Shown here piece by piece: positions 1 to 7,763 of a stretch of 30,781 nucleotides of DNA. This DNA is from a virus, in IMG/VR virus record IMGVR_UViG_3300027906_002743, positions 1 to 30,781 of that record. The stretch is one strand, 5' to 3'. The notes beneath the pieces were generated by a model. It was not told where the DNA came from and ran no database searches. It saw only the letters and a program-made list of their open reading frames with translations. Position 1 is the first letter of the stretch; every line of letters starts with the position of its first letter. A program made the translations under genes and the position numbers.

Positions 1-546
1 TGTCTTAATATTATTCAACCTACTCATCACTTTGGATTGAGCACCTGAAGGTTTCATTGTAGATAAGAATCCAGCAGAGACACCTAACATAGCAGAGGAA
101 CCTTTCTTATACACAAGGTCTACTGCTACATTCAAATCATCAACTGGAATCACAATCTCTGGACCAGCCTCACCAATGAGTGCTTTAGTTGGTCTAGAAA
201 CTAAGGCACCAGCAGATAACTTCTCCTCTGGTTCTTTCGCTGGAAAGTTTGGATTTTCTTTAACAAATGAAACTGCTCTATCTAATTCTGACTGGTCTAC
301 TGGGTTCCGTCCTGTTGCCCTATCCTCTATAGAAGGAGCAAAGAACCTCTCTCTAATATCTGGAAGAATTGTTGGTGTTAAACCTGATGATTCTGCTGCA
401 GTAGATACACTCTCTATTACTTCTGACTTACTTCTAAGGTATTGAAAATAACCTAGTTCTGTTTCCTGAAAAGCATTAAAAGATCTCCCGAATGATTCGG
501 TCACTGCTACCAGCTTACTGGTGTCAATTTTAATCTCTTCTGCCAT
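1..546 (-). CDS. Tape-measure-like / large tail structural protein, N-terminal part (runs off window)
   Basis: Reading down from an ATG at 546, the frame stays open to base 1: 182 codons, so the C-terminus lies outside the window. The product starts MAEEIKIDTSKLVAV. Around residues 123-134 it has LIGEAGPEIVIPVDD, a GEAGPE-V-I-P motif common in tail tape-measure and other large phage tail proteins. It follows gp26 and a small gp51-like ORF, which is where a tape-measure gene (T4 gp29 position) would lie after its chaperones. The start overlaps the stop of the small ORF as TAATG, so translation is probably coupled. The motif and position are seen; the tape-measure role is inferred. It could be another large virion protein. 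Confidence 0.6.
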   Translation of the reverse strand, partial: MAEEIKIDTSKLVAVTESFGRSFNAFQETELGYFQYLRSKSEVIESVSTAAESSGLTPTILPDIRERFFAPSIEDRATGRNPVDQSELDRAVSFVKENPNFPAKEPEEKLSAGALVSRPTKALIGEAGPEIVIPVDDLNVAVDLVYKKGSSAMLGVSAGFLSTMKPSGAQSKVMSRLNNIKT

Positions 547-710
547 TAGCGATTACGTTGTTCGTCATGTATACGCTCTCTTTCTTTTTGGAGATGAGCA
601 GCGAGTAAGTTAACATAGACATCCCGTTCCCACGGGATCATATTTTCAATGTCAGTCAAGCTATATTTATGGTGTTGCACAAGAGAGAAATTTGTTTGAT
701 AGAACGTCAT
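546..710 (-). CDS. Small gp51-like tail assembly protein, possibly the frameshift extension of gp26
   Basis: A 54-residue ORF starting MTFYQTNFSLVQHH, with a WERDVYVNLLAAHLQKERE region in its second half. This resembles the short second domain of tail-assembly chaperone pairs (gpG-T, gpE-like). T4 gp51 occupies a comparable functional position but is much longer. The ATG at 710 has an AGGGG sequence three bases upstream, so independent initiation is possible. The frame is also open upstream to the slippery heptamer at the end of gp26 (737-743), in exactly the -1 frame, adding RVALFHEGL before the Met. It is followed by the tape-measure-like gene with a TAATG overlap. Existence is well supported by packing and codon pattern; function is inferred from position. 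Confidence 0.6.
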   Translation of the reverse strand: MTFYQTNFSLVQHHKYSLTDIENMIPWERDVYVNLLAAHLQKERERIHDEQRNR

Positions 711-730
711 TAGCCCCTCGTGAAACAGGG

Positions 731-1432
731 CTACCCGAAAAAATCAGCAAGACCCTCAATAGTGAACTCACTCTCGACTTGAGTTTTAGGATTCTTCACC
801 GAAAATGTATGGCGAAGTGAAGGCATGGTGTTGAAAAATTCCTGCACCTTACCAAACTGAGCATTGGTTAAACTCTCAACCCACTCTCGAGCTTCATCGA
901 AAGTAAACTCACCAGAATCCTCTTTGTCTACATATACTCTCTTAATACATTGAGCAACCAAATCATATGGATCTACATCTTCTTTAGCAAACGTTACTGC
1001 AGAAAAATAATTTAGGTTTGGATATTTCATCTCTAACGTAATGTCGCTACCAAGATCAATAATATTCTTATGACCTTTAGGATAGTCTATACCAACATCA
1101 TCTACTAGTATCTTAACAAGAACCTCAGTCTCATTATCATCGGGACAGGTAACTTTCAATTCAAGTTGCTCACTAATAGATCTAGCACGAATTTGAAGGA
1201 AGATGTACTCTATATCAAATAGAGCTAACTCATCAACATTTACATTCCTTGTATTAATACAGCTATCTAATACTCCTTTAATTGCATCATAGATCATTTC
1301 CTGATCATTCGTCTCTAATGCAATGATTAAGGCTTTTTGTTCTTTAACGAGGAACGGACGATATTTGATTTTTTTCTTTGTAGATGGCACCACCAACGTA
1401 TACGTCGGCGTAACGATTTCAGGTAAAGGCAT
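731..1432 (-). CDS. 26: gp26-like T4 baseplate hub / tail assembly protein
   Basis: 233 residues. The N-terminus contains PSTKKKIKYRPFLVKEQK (about residues 17-34), the hallmark of the T4 gp26 family (Pfam T4_baseplate). T4 gp26 is genetically a baseplate hub protein, but it is not clearly present in the finished baseplate, so an assembly-chaperone role is plausible. It lies between gp54 and the small gp51-like ORF, all on the minus strand. The last codons are GAT TTT TTC GGG TAG, giving a T_TTT_TTC slippery site two codons before the stop; a -1 shift would fuse it to the next ORF. Family assignment is firm; the chaperone role is inference. Confidence 0.85.
   Translation of the reverse strand: MPLPEIVTPTYTLVVPSTKKKIKYRPFLVKEQKALIIALETNDQEMIYDAIKGVLDSCINTRNVNVDELALFDIEYIFLQIRARSISEQLELKVTCPDDNETEVLVKILVDDVGIDYPKGHKNIIDLGSDITLEMKYPNLNYFSAVTFAKEDVDPYDLVAQCIKRVYVDKEDSGEFTFDEAREWVESLTNAQFGKVQEFFNTMPSLRHTFSVKNPKTQVESEFTIEGLADFFG
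737..743 (-). other. Candidate -1 ribosomal frameshift site (T_TTT_TTC)
   Basis: On the minus strand, bases 743 to 737 read TTTTTTC in the register T_TTT_TTC of the gp26 frame. The 0 frame stops at 733-731. In the -1 frame a TGA lies immediately upstream of the heptamer, and then no stop occurs until the end of the small ORF at 546. The overlap between the two frames is therefore almost exactly the slippery site. A shift would give a 295-residue fusion (1432 to 737, then 737 to 546). The heptamer and frames are seen directly; frameshifting itself is inferred by analogy with tail chaperone genes. Confidence 0.6.
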
Positions 1433-1449
1433 AATTTATCGAAAATAAT

Positions 1450-2268
1450 TTAAGCGAAGGATCGGTTTGCAGTCAAGTCATTTGCTCCCAACCCTAAATT
1501 TGGTTGTGCTGCAGGACGAGGATTAGTTGTAGGTGATGGCTCCTTATACTGATATAGATGACTATACTCGTAGAAGAATCCAACAGTAACCTTAACCAGT
1601 TGTGAAGGTCCAGCAGAGTATGGTATTGATGATACTGTATATGGATACGCTTTATATAGCACAAATTCAAAATCTTCTCTAAGGTCAGGTTCTAGAGTAA
1701 CTGAACTTCCACTTACCATACCTAAACCATGCTTTTCAAGTTTCCTTATTCTAATATCAGATGTATAATCATCATAATACCTTGAAGCAAAAACCTTTGC
1801 ATTACCATAACCATATGCTACATTCTCTGGATTTGCAGGAGCCTGACCTTTAGGAGATGGTACTCCAGTTTTAGTATATGCACCTGATGTACCTTGAACT
1901 GGTCCTGAAATATAATCTTGCCATGCTCTAAAAAACTTTAATGGTAGAGATCTAGCATCACAGAAGAAACTAACATCTAATTCATTATAGACTTTAGCAG
2001 AAGCCATCTTGCAAATCATACCCTTCTGAGACATCTTATGCTCATGTGAAGAATAAGTTACTCCTGGTATCTGAATCTCATTACACAATAGATCTAACGT
2101 TGCCAGTGCAGCATTCGCATCACCACCAAACTGTTGCATATTTGCACCAATATGTGTCTTAATTTGATCGGAGACTATGTTGAAGGAATATAGGTTAGAA
2201 GCAGATATACCATACTGGTTTCCTATAATCTTTTCTACAAAGGTATTGACTCCTACTGCAGCTGTCAT
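1450..2268 (-). CDS. 54: gp54-like baseplate tail tube initiator
   Basis: 272 residues (T4 gp54 is about 320). The layout matches T4 gp54: a central segment with FFCDARSLPLKFFRAWQDYI (about residues 100-119), like the T4 region around MQDWVNSVQDP, and a C-terminal beta stretch with KAYPYTVSSIPYS followed by KVTVGFFYEYSHLYQY. gp54 joins the gp48 cap on the baseplate and nucleates tail tube polymerisation. Its partners gp48 and gp53 are transcribed divergently from 2301. It heads the minus-strand gp54-gp26-small ORF-tape measure group, with a CATAAATA promoter at 2303-2296. Assignment is by remembered family pattern and gene neighbourhood. Confidence 0.7.
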   Translation of the reverse strand: MTAAVGVNTFVEKIIGNQYGISASNLYSFNIVSDQIKTHIGANMQQFGGDANAALATLDLLCNEIQIPGVTYSSHEHKMSQKGMICKMASAKVYNELDVSFFCDARSLPLKFFRAWQDYISGPVQGTSGAYTKTGVPSPKGQAPANPENVAYGYGNAKVFASRYYDDYTSDIRIRKLEKHGLGMVSGSSVTLEPDLREDFEFVLYKAYPYTVSSIPYSAGPSQLVKVTVGFFYEYSHLYQYKEPSPTTNPRPAAQPNLGLGANDLTANRSFA

Positions 2269-2273
2269 AAATA
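2266..2273 (+). promoter_or_regulatory. Late-type promoter CATAAATA for gp4-gp48-gp53
   Basis: Plus-strand CATAAATA, one mismatch from the T4/cyanophage late -10 consensus TATAAATA. Its first three bases are the complement of the gp54 start codon. It is the only late-type motif ahead of the single plus-strand operon. Expected start of transcription is near 2280, about 20 bases before the gp4 ATG. Confidence 0.5.
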
Positions 2274-2295
2274 CTACCTATGGTGTGACCATCTT

Positions 2296-2303
2296 TATTT
2301 ATG
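2296..2303 (-). promoter_or_regulatory. Late-type promoter CATAAATA for the gp54-gp26 operon
   Basis: Minus-strand CATAAATA (2303 to 2296), mirror image of the plus-strand site at 2266-2273. Its first three bases are the complement of the gp4 ATG. Expected transcription start is near 2290, giving a leader of about 20 bases before gp54. Confidence 0.45.
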
Positions 2304-2741
2304 CCTTCATACAAAGGGAAATATAAGGTAAGAAACTACCGCAAATATAAGGGAGACCCTACTCAGGTAATCTATAGGTCTCTGTGGGAACGAAAGTTCA
2401 TGGAATGGTGTGATAAGAATCCCACAATTCTTGAATGGAGTTCAGAAGAATATATTATCCCCTATAAGGATCCAGTCCTCCGAAAGTGGAGAAGATACTT
2501 CCCAGACTTCTATATGAAGGTCAGAGAAACAAATGGTAAGATCCAAAAATACCTTGTTGAGGTAAAACCTAAGAGGCAAGTCGAAGGTCCAAAACCTCAG
2601 CAAAAGAAAACAAAACAGTATATAACTGAGGTTGCTAATTATGCCACAAACACAGCCAAGTGGAAAGCAGCGGAGCAGTACTGCAGGGACAGGCTTTGGA
2701 AGTTCAAAATCATCACCGAAGTCGAACTCAGAATTCAGTAA
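2301..2741 (+). CDS. 4: gp4-like head completion protein (nuclease fold)
   Basis: 146 residues, close to T4 gp4 (150). The pattern YRSLWERKFMEWCD (about 25-38) followed by PDFYMKV (68-74) and YLVEVKPKRQ (84-93) is the TnsA/PD-(D/E)XK-like arrangement of the gp4 family: Glu in the ERKF helix, Asp in PDF and the E-V-K pair as metal and catalytic residues. gp4 completes filled heads before tail joining. It opens the only plus-strand operon; the following gene starts inside its last 100 bases. Confidence 0.8.
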   Translation: MPSYKGKYKVRNYRKYKGDPTQVIYRSLWERKFMEWCDKNPTILEWSSEEYIIPYKDPVLRKWRRYFPDFYMKVRETNGKIQKYLVEVKPKRQVEGPKPQQKKTKQYITEVANYATNTAKWKAAEQYCRDRLWKFKIITEVELRIQ

Positions 2742-3135
2742 GCTGATTAAGTCACTTAAAGGACAAAAAATAACCAAGACTAAACTCCGAGAGGAGATTC
2801 AAAACTCATTATATGATGGAGCCACCGATACCCCTCAAGTGGGTAAGTGGTACTACTTTGAATATGACCCTAAATTTAAAGATCGGATGAAACAATGGGA
2901 TCAATTCCCCTTCATTCTTGTACAAGAGATGAAAAAAGGCAATATACTAGGGGCTAATGTACATTATATGAACGTAAAGTCCCGATTAACTGCGATAAAT
3001 AAGAATAGATTTCCTACTTCTACTCTACATTACTATATCCCGAAAAGAGCAGATGCTATTTTCTTTGAAGTTGAAGAATTAGATGTACCAACAATGAGCC
3101 AAATGCCCGTTGAACAATTCCATAGAAATAAGTAA
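2641..3135 (+). CDS. Conserved T4-like phage protein of unknown function
   Basis: 164 residues from the ATG at 2641, which has GAGG nine bases upstream; a TTG at 2632 is an alternative. The first 40 residues are Ser/Gly/Lys rich and probably disordered. The folded part contains GKWYYFEYDPKFKDRM and FPFILVQEMKKGNILGANVH, a pattern (Y-F-x-YDPK ... FP ... GxNxHY) I associate with an uncharacterised protein seen beside virion genes in large myophages. It overlaps gp4 by about 100 bases and ends two bases before gp48, so a structural or assembly role is likely. No specific function can be assigned. Confidence 0.7.
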   Translation: MPQTQPSGKQRSSTAGTGFGSSKSSPKSNSEFSKLIKSLKGQKITKTKLREEIQNSLYDGATDTPQVGKWYYFEYDPKFKDRMKQWDQFPFILVQEMKKGNILGANVHYMNVKSRLTAINKNRFPTSTLHYYIPKRADAIFFEVEELDVPTMSQMPVEQFHRNK

Positions 3136-3137
3136 TT

Positions 3138-4577
3138 ATGGCAGGAGCAGAAACCAGCAGAAGAAGGCAGAATACCTTCCGTATGCAAAGAGAGCGAAAA
3201 GCAGCTGAGAAAATTGCTAAAGCTGAAGCGAAAGTAAAAGCTATCCAAGAAGAAAAGCTTCAAGCTCGGAATAACATTAACCAGATGACCTATCCTAGGA
3301 ATCTGGATCAAATTCCTTATGCTTCATTCATTAAGATTAGTAAGTACACATACCAGGAAGGGTTAGCAAAAGTTGCAGCTAATGAGAACAGTGCACTAGC
3401 TGCTCTTCAAAGAAGTGCAATTGCCAAGGGTATGGTTAAAACCGTAGGTTTTGTAGCAGAACACCTCTACCAGTCAGGTGGTGGAAGAGATTCTGATTGG
3501 GGTCAGCTACGTAATCAAGATACCATTAGCAGAAAAGGTGTATACTTAGGTGGGCGTAACGGACAAGCGAAATATACAAAAGATACCTCTAAAATGACAG
3601 AGGAACAGGCGGCGAGGTGGAATAGCCAAAACTTCATGGATGATAAGAAGGAGATAACTTTGCCTAGTGGTGAGAAAACAACCATGGCACAACTCTATAG
3701 AGAGAAAGATGCGATAAAACAAAATAGGAAGAAAGGATTACAATCAACATGTGTACAAATAGCATTACCAAACGAATTTAGTTACTCATATGGTGCTGAC
3801 TGGGGTAACACCTTTAGATTAGGTACGCTTGCACTAGCAGCAGAAAGTGCTGGTTCATTCATGACTGCAAATGTTATTGGTGGTCTTGCAGGTGCAGGAC
3901 TTGAGCGCACCATGAAGGAAATGAATAAGAGAGCTGGTAATATGGGGGGTGCATCTGGTTATGCAAAGAAAGCTGCTGGTGGAATGAGAGCAGTTAGTGG
4001 TGGTATTGGTGGAGTAACCGATAAACTTGATATGAAAGCAGTTGCTGGTATGGCTGGACTTGCTCCAAATGAAAATGCCATTCAAATGTTCAAGAAGATG
4101 GACTTCAGACAGTTCAGACTAGAATTTGAATTTGCTGCTAGAAATGCAACAGAAGGTGCTGATATAACAACTATAGTTGAGTGGTTCAAACGTGGTATTC
4201 ACCCAGATTCAAAGACAGGAAGAGGTTCTGCAGTTCTATTAACCTTCCCAGATGTATTTGTCTTAGAACCAATGTTCGTTCCAGCAGCTGCAGATGGATC
4301 ACATAAACCAAACAATACTCCAATCCAGCATCCTATGATGCCTAAGACGAAACTTTGTGCTTTGCAATCAATGGCAGTTAATACTGCACCATTAGGTCAG
4401 TTAAATACTGTATTTGATGGTAACTTCCCTGTTATTACATTAAGTCTTACCTTTAGTGAGACAACTGCTCTTACAAGAGTTGACTTTGAAGGTGCTAGAA
4501 CTAGGAAGAACAATGCAATGGATAAAGGATTTGTCAGATCCTCTTTGACTAAAAACTCACCTGTTATTGGATTCTAA
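3138..4577 (+). CDS. 48: gp48-like baseplate tail tube cap
   Basis: 479 residues, longer than T4 gp48 (about 364). The N-terminal 45 residues are highly charged (Arg/Lys/Glu/Ala) and probably helical. A Gly/Ala-rich stretch lies near 240-310. The C-terminal half has the gp48 tube-like pattern: FRQFRLEFEFAARN, EWFKRGIHP, LLTFPDVFVLEPMF and FPVITLSLTFSETTAL. gp48 caps the central hub and, with gp54, starts the tail tube. Its stop overlaps the gp53 start by one base (TAATG). Confidence 0.8.
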   Translation: MAGAETSRRRQNTFRMQRERKAAEKIAKAEAKVKAIQEEKLQARNNINQMTYPRNLDQIPYASFIKISKYTYQEGLAKVAANENSALAALQRSAIAKGMVKTVGFVAEHLYQSGGGRDSDWGQLRNQDTISRKGVYLGGRNGQAKYTKDTSKMTEEQAARWNSQNFMDDKKEITLPSGEKTTMAQLYREKDAIKQNRKKGLQSTCVQIALPNEFSYSYGADWGNTFRLGTLALAAESAGSFMTANVIGGLAGAGLERTMKEMNKRAGNMGGASGYAKKAAGGMRAVSGGIGGVTDKLDMKAVAGMAGLAPNENAIQMFKKMDFRQFRLEFEFAARNATEGADITTIVEWFKRGIHPDSKTGRGSAVLLTFPDVFVLEPMFVPAAADGSHKPNNTPIQHPMMPKTKLCALQSMAVNTAPLGQLNTVFDGNFPVITLSLTFSETTALTRVDFEGARTRKNNAMDKGFVRSSLTKNSPVIGF

Positions 4578-5191
4578 TGTTACAAGCTTTACCAGATCTA
4601 TACTATAACATAGGAAAATCGGCACTAGATCCTAAGATACTAGCAGCGAAAAATCTATGGCGTAGAGCAGATATTCTTTCTGAATACAAGAATTCAATCA
4701 CATGGTTTAATGAATACCTTATTAAAAACGGTGAACGACCAGAAGATATTGCACTTGATCTATATAAAAACCCATTCTATAACTGGACTCTCTTAGTCAT
4801 TAATGATATAGTAAATATTTACGAACAATGGCCAAGGTCAGTGAAACAGTTGCAAGAGTATGTAACTGACAAGTATCCTAACCCTGAAGATCACAAACAC
4901 TATGAAACAGTTGAAGTTAAATTTGGTACAAAAATAATTGTACCAGCAGGTAAAATAGTACCATCCAACTTCCAAGTTTCATACTGGAATGGAAGTGTTA
5001 CTGTTACTGCTAACCCAGTAGCATCCGTGACCTACTATCAGTACGAAGAGAAACTAAACTCAGCGAAAGAATCAATACAAGTAATTAGACCTTCTGTTAT
5101 AGAAGATTTTGTAGCTGCTTATGAATCTAGACTTTCAAGAGGTAGTAATCTCAGCTTGGGATTTGATGCCTCAGATCTTGACATGTCTTAA
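4577..5191 (+). CDS. 53: gp53-like baseplate wedge protein
   Basis: 204 residues (T4 gp53 is 196). The first 90 residues carry the family pattern: ITWFNEYLIKNGERPEDIA, then YKNPFYNWTLLVINDI and YEQWPRS. The middle contains an insertion (FGTKIIVPAGKIVPSNFQ) that looks like a small beta domain. gp53 is a wedge component needed for wedges to join around the hub. Its last 41 bases overlap the 3' end of the halogenase gene on the opposite strand. Confidence 0.8.
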   Translation: MLQALPDLYYNIGKSALDPKILAAKNLWRRADILSEYKNSITWFNEYLIKNGERPEDIALDLYKNPFYNWTLLVINDIVNIYEQWPRSVKQLQEYVTDKYPNPEDHKHYETVEVKFGTKIIVPAGKIVPSNFQVSYWNGSVTVTANPVASVTYYQYEEKLNSAKESIQVIRPSVIEDFVAAYESRLSRGSNLSLGFDASDLDMS

Positions 5192-6635
5192 ATGCAGTAG
5201 GTAGTTTCTCAACTGCCTCCTCCCATTGTTTATTGATGTTTAACATATTCACAGTAGTATGTCTAGGTCTATTAAGAGGACATATGTTCATACCTGATGC
5301 AACATAGTGTAGTCCTGCTACAAGATTTCTAAAATTACAGTCACTGTAGATCTCTCTACCGTAAGCAAATAATCCATTAAGATACGTACCGTTATTCAAT
5401 AGAGATTCCTCTAAATTATATTCCTTGTTGAAGACATCCTGCCAATATGGGGTGTCTTCTCTTTGTGTAAAGGCATAGTGTATTGCTACAAAATCTGCTG
5501 TCTGATCAAACTGACGACGAATATCTGAATTATAGTATTGCTTCATTATCTGAGATGGTTTTCCACGTCTCAGTGTCTTAACTAGATCTATAAGGTTCTC
5601 ATGTACCATCATAAGACCATTAGATTCTAATGGTTCAACAAATCCAGCAGATAATCCAATAGCAACGACATTACCTACCCAAGTATTTTCGTGCCTACCG
5701 ACACGCATATGAATCTTCTTGAAAGTACACTCATCAGTATCATACTTGTCACTCAAATGCTCAACTAGCTCTTGCTTTGCATCATCATCACTGGTATACT
5801 TTGAAGAATACACATATCCTGTTCCAACTCCACTCCATAGAGGAATATCCCAGACCCATCCATTATCAATGGCAGTACAGTGAGTATATGCATTAAGTTG
5901 CTTCTCTTTGTCTGTATATGGTACATGAGTAGCCCATGCACGATCATTTGGTAGTAAGTGATCAAATGGGACGAAGGGTTCACCACAAAACTCACCAAGC
6001 AGCAAGCTTCTGAATCCAGTACAGTCTATAAAGAGATCTCCTTCTACCTCCGAACCATCGTCTAATACAAGACTATGGAATGTCCTCTCGTCTGTAGTGA
6101 CGAAATTAACCACGTTGCCAGTTATATACTGTGCTTTCTGACAGTATTTCTTCTTTAAATATTGACCAAACTTTACAGCATCGAAATGGTATGCATAATC
6201 ACCATCTGGTGTTAAAGCAGTATTTGGATCTATTTTACCTCTCTCTGAAACCAGAGCGATGTGATTTATATCTTTTGCGTAATCATTGGGACTTTTATCA
6301 CCATACTTCAGTTGATGTGACCACCACACTTCAGGTAGCAGTGGATTTTTTCCAAAGGGGTAATGAAAACTCCCAGAATTTTTTTCCAGAAAATTGGTAA
6401 ACCGAATACTATGTTTGATAGTACCATCGGTCTCTATTAGAAATTCTTTCTCATCTTCTCTTATTCCTACTATATCTACCCAGTCTTGTATCTGTGCTAA
6501 TGTACTCTCTCCTACTCCAGTCATAGGAATATCTGGAGATTCTATGAGAGTAACCTCATAATCAGGAAGACATTGCAAAAAAGTAGTGGCGGTCATCCAT
6601 CCTGCGGAGCCGCCACCAACGATCACTACTTTCAT
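5151..6635 (-). CDS. Flavin-dependent halogenase (tryptophan halogenase family, VirX1-like)
   Basis: 494 residues. N-terminal FAD-binding motif VVIVGGGSAGW (3-13, GxGxxG type), flavin contact VGESTLAQ (41-48), a candidate catalytic lysine K74 in TIKHSIRF, and WVWDIP at 260-265, which fits the halogenase signature WxWxIP. DCTGFRS (204-210) and PLESNGL are further family landmarks. The enzyme would use FADH2, O2 and halide to make HOX and halogenate an aromatic substrate; a characterised cyanophage relative, VirX1, prefers iodide and has broad substrates (recalled). It follows gp32 with a TAATG overlap, so it is probably co-expressed with it. A free-FADH2 source is not encoded next to it. Family is firm; substrate is unknown. 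Confidence 0.88.
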   Translation of the reverse strand: MKVVIVGGGSAGWMTATTFLQCLPDYEVTLIESPDIPMTGVGESTLAQIQDWVDIVGIREDEKEFLIETDGTIKHSIRFTNFLEKNSGSFHYPFGKNPLLPEVWWSHQLKYGDKSPNDYAKDINHIALVSERGKIDPNTALTPDGDYAYHFDAVKFGQYLKKKYCQKAQYITGNVVNFVTTDERTFHSLVLDDGSEVEGDLFIDCTGFRSLLLGEFCGEPFVPFDHLLPNDRAWATHVPYTDKEKQLNAYTHCTAIDNGWVWDIPLWSGVGTGYVYSSKYTSDDDAKQELVEHLSDKYDTDECTFKKIHMRVGRHENTWVGNVVAIGLSAGFVEPLESNGLMMVHENLIDLVKTLRRGKPSQIMKQYYNSDIRRQFDQTADFVAIHYAFTQREDTPYWQDVFNKEYNLEESLLNNGTYLNGLFAYGREIYSDCNFRNLVAGLHYVASGMNICPLNRPRHTTVNMLNINKQWEEAVEKLPTAFKTCQDLRHQIPS

Positions 6636-7528
6636 TAACTTTCGTTAGCAAGTTTCGCGAAGTAGGACAATGTATCATCCTCACCCTTTGCATCAGTCTT
6701 TGGAGATCCAAAGTCAGGCTTTGCTGCAACAGCAGCGGGTGCAGAAGATCCTGCGTTTTCATCATCAAAGGACTCATCTGTTGGTTTGTTATAACCACCT
6801 TTGAGTGTTCTTTCAAGACGCTCACGAAGTTCATCATAAGATTTGAACTGGTCTTCAGCAGTGTAAGCAGCGAGACTATGCTCTTGCTTCCAAACTGATT
6901 CCAACTCTTTATCTGTGAACCCACCTAGAGTAGATGATTCATCAAATTCAGACTTGTCATAGTTCCAGAAACCAGCAACTTTCTGTATCTTGAGTTTGAA
7001 GTCAGCACCCTTCCATAAATCGAAAGGATTTACTGGTGTCTCATCCTCAAATGCAGGTTGCATTGATTCCATCACCTTATCAAAGATCTTCTTACCATAA
7101 CGGTATAGGAAGACTTTACCCTCATTCTCAGGGTTTGCACTATCCTTAACAACGTAGATGTTGCTGTAATAGTTCAACTTACGCTTCTGGTTACGTGCTT
7201 GGTTCCTTTCAGCAGAACCTTCACCACCAGAGTTCCAGAGTTCCCTGTTCAAGTCAGAAACAGGATCCTTTTTGCCTAAAGTCGTTAGACTGTTCTCAAT
7301 GTACCATCCACCTGGTCCTTGGAAGGCATGTGTCCAAACTTGTGCCCATGGAAGGTCTTCTCCATCGGGTGCTGGTAAAAATCTGATTACTGCGTAACCA
7401 TTACCTGCTTTGTCTACCTCTGGTTTCCATAGACGCTCATCTGGACCTTTAGCCTCAGATTTGTTAAGGTTTTCAGCCTTAGAGAGCAAGTCCTGGAAAG
7501 AGGACTTCTTTAAAGAAGCAAATGACAT
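6635..7528 (-). CDS. 32: gp32-like single-stranded DNA-binding protein
   Basis: 297 residues (T4 gp32 is 301). A basic N-terminus suited to cooperative binding (SFASLKKSSFQDLL), core RYGKKIFDKVMES and NPFDLWKGADFKLKI, and an acidic C-terminus (DESFDDENAG... GEDDTL) recruiting replication partners. The Zn-binding Cys/His cluster of T4 gp32 is missing: the region aligning to CPVC reads DPVS (88-91), and the protein has no cysteine. Start has a clear GGAG at -12 to -9. It has its own promoter and a leader of about 230 bases. Downstream halogenase overlaps by one base. Confidence 0.9.
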   Translation of the reverse strand: MSFASLKKSSFQDLLSKAENLNKSEAKGPDERLWKPEVDKAGNGYAVIRFLPAPDGEDLPWAQVWTHAFQGPGGWYIENSLTTLGKKDPVSDLNRELWNSGGEGSAERNQARNQKRKLNYYSNIYVVKDSANPENEGKVFLYRYGKKIFDKVMESMQPAFEDETPVNPFDLWKGADFKLKIQKVAGFWNYDKSEFDESSTLGGFTDKELESVWKQEHSLAAYTAEDQFKSYDELRERLERTLKGGYNKPTDESFDDENAGSSAPAAVAAKPDFGSPKTDAKGEDDTLSYFAKLANES

Positions 7529-7760
7529 ACGTATTCTCCGTATTTTTGTATTGTGGTATTGGGTGGGAGATTGGATTAATGATATACCAATAAGGAAGGG
7601 GCATTGCTACATTAGTAGATTTTTACCTCCCTGTATAAGACCCGACTGGTAGGTCGATTCTGTGCGAACACAGCGAGCACCACCTCTGTCTCATCACCTT
7701 AACTAGCCTTATGCCAGCAAGTTTATTCAGTCACTCCCGTATCGAGTAGCGAACCCGATA
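7529..7760 (-). promoter_or_regulatory. Structured 5' leader of gp32 mRNA
   Basis: No convincing gene in this 230-base stretch. From the likely start near 7760, the RNA begins with a 7-bp hairpin (7760-7740, loop TTCGCTA). Further hairpins: CTGTG-TTCG-CACAG (7673-7660) and GACC-GGTC around 7657-7640. The last 70 bases before the GGAG are A/C-rich and largely unpaired, apart from a possible TGGTAT/ATACCA pairing. T4 gp32 represses its own mRNA by binding an unstructured stretch next to a folded leader; the same architecture is inferred here. Confidence 0.45.
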
Positions 7761-7763
7761 TAC

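Noticed and set aside
176-445. 89-residue plus-strand ORF
   Set aside because: Lies opposite the tape-measure-like frame, with no start signal or neighbour coupling.
3855-4085. Minus-strand ORF within gp48
   Set aside because: Mirror of a Gly/Ala-rich region; low-complexity Ser/Thr/His product.
6370-6381. GAATTTTTTTCC inside the halogenase as a third copy of the intergenic element
   Set aside because: Only the A/T tract is shared; no hairpin, and it is coding sequence.
7623-7694. 23-codon ORF in the gp32 leader with a CxxC (RWCSLCSHR)
   Set aside because: AAGG is too close to the ATG and the same bases form hairpins; chance is likely.
7740-7760. T-arm of a second tRNA
   Set aside because: The loop TTCGCTA lacks the conserved A58 and no other arms can be fitted; kept as a leader hairpin.
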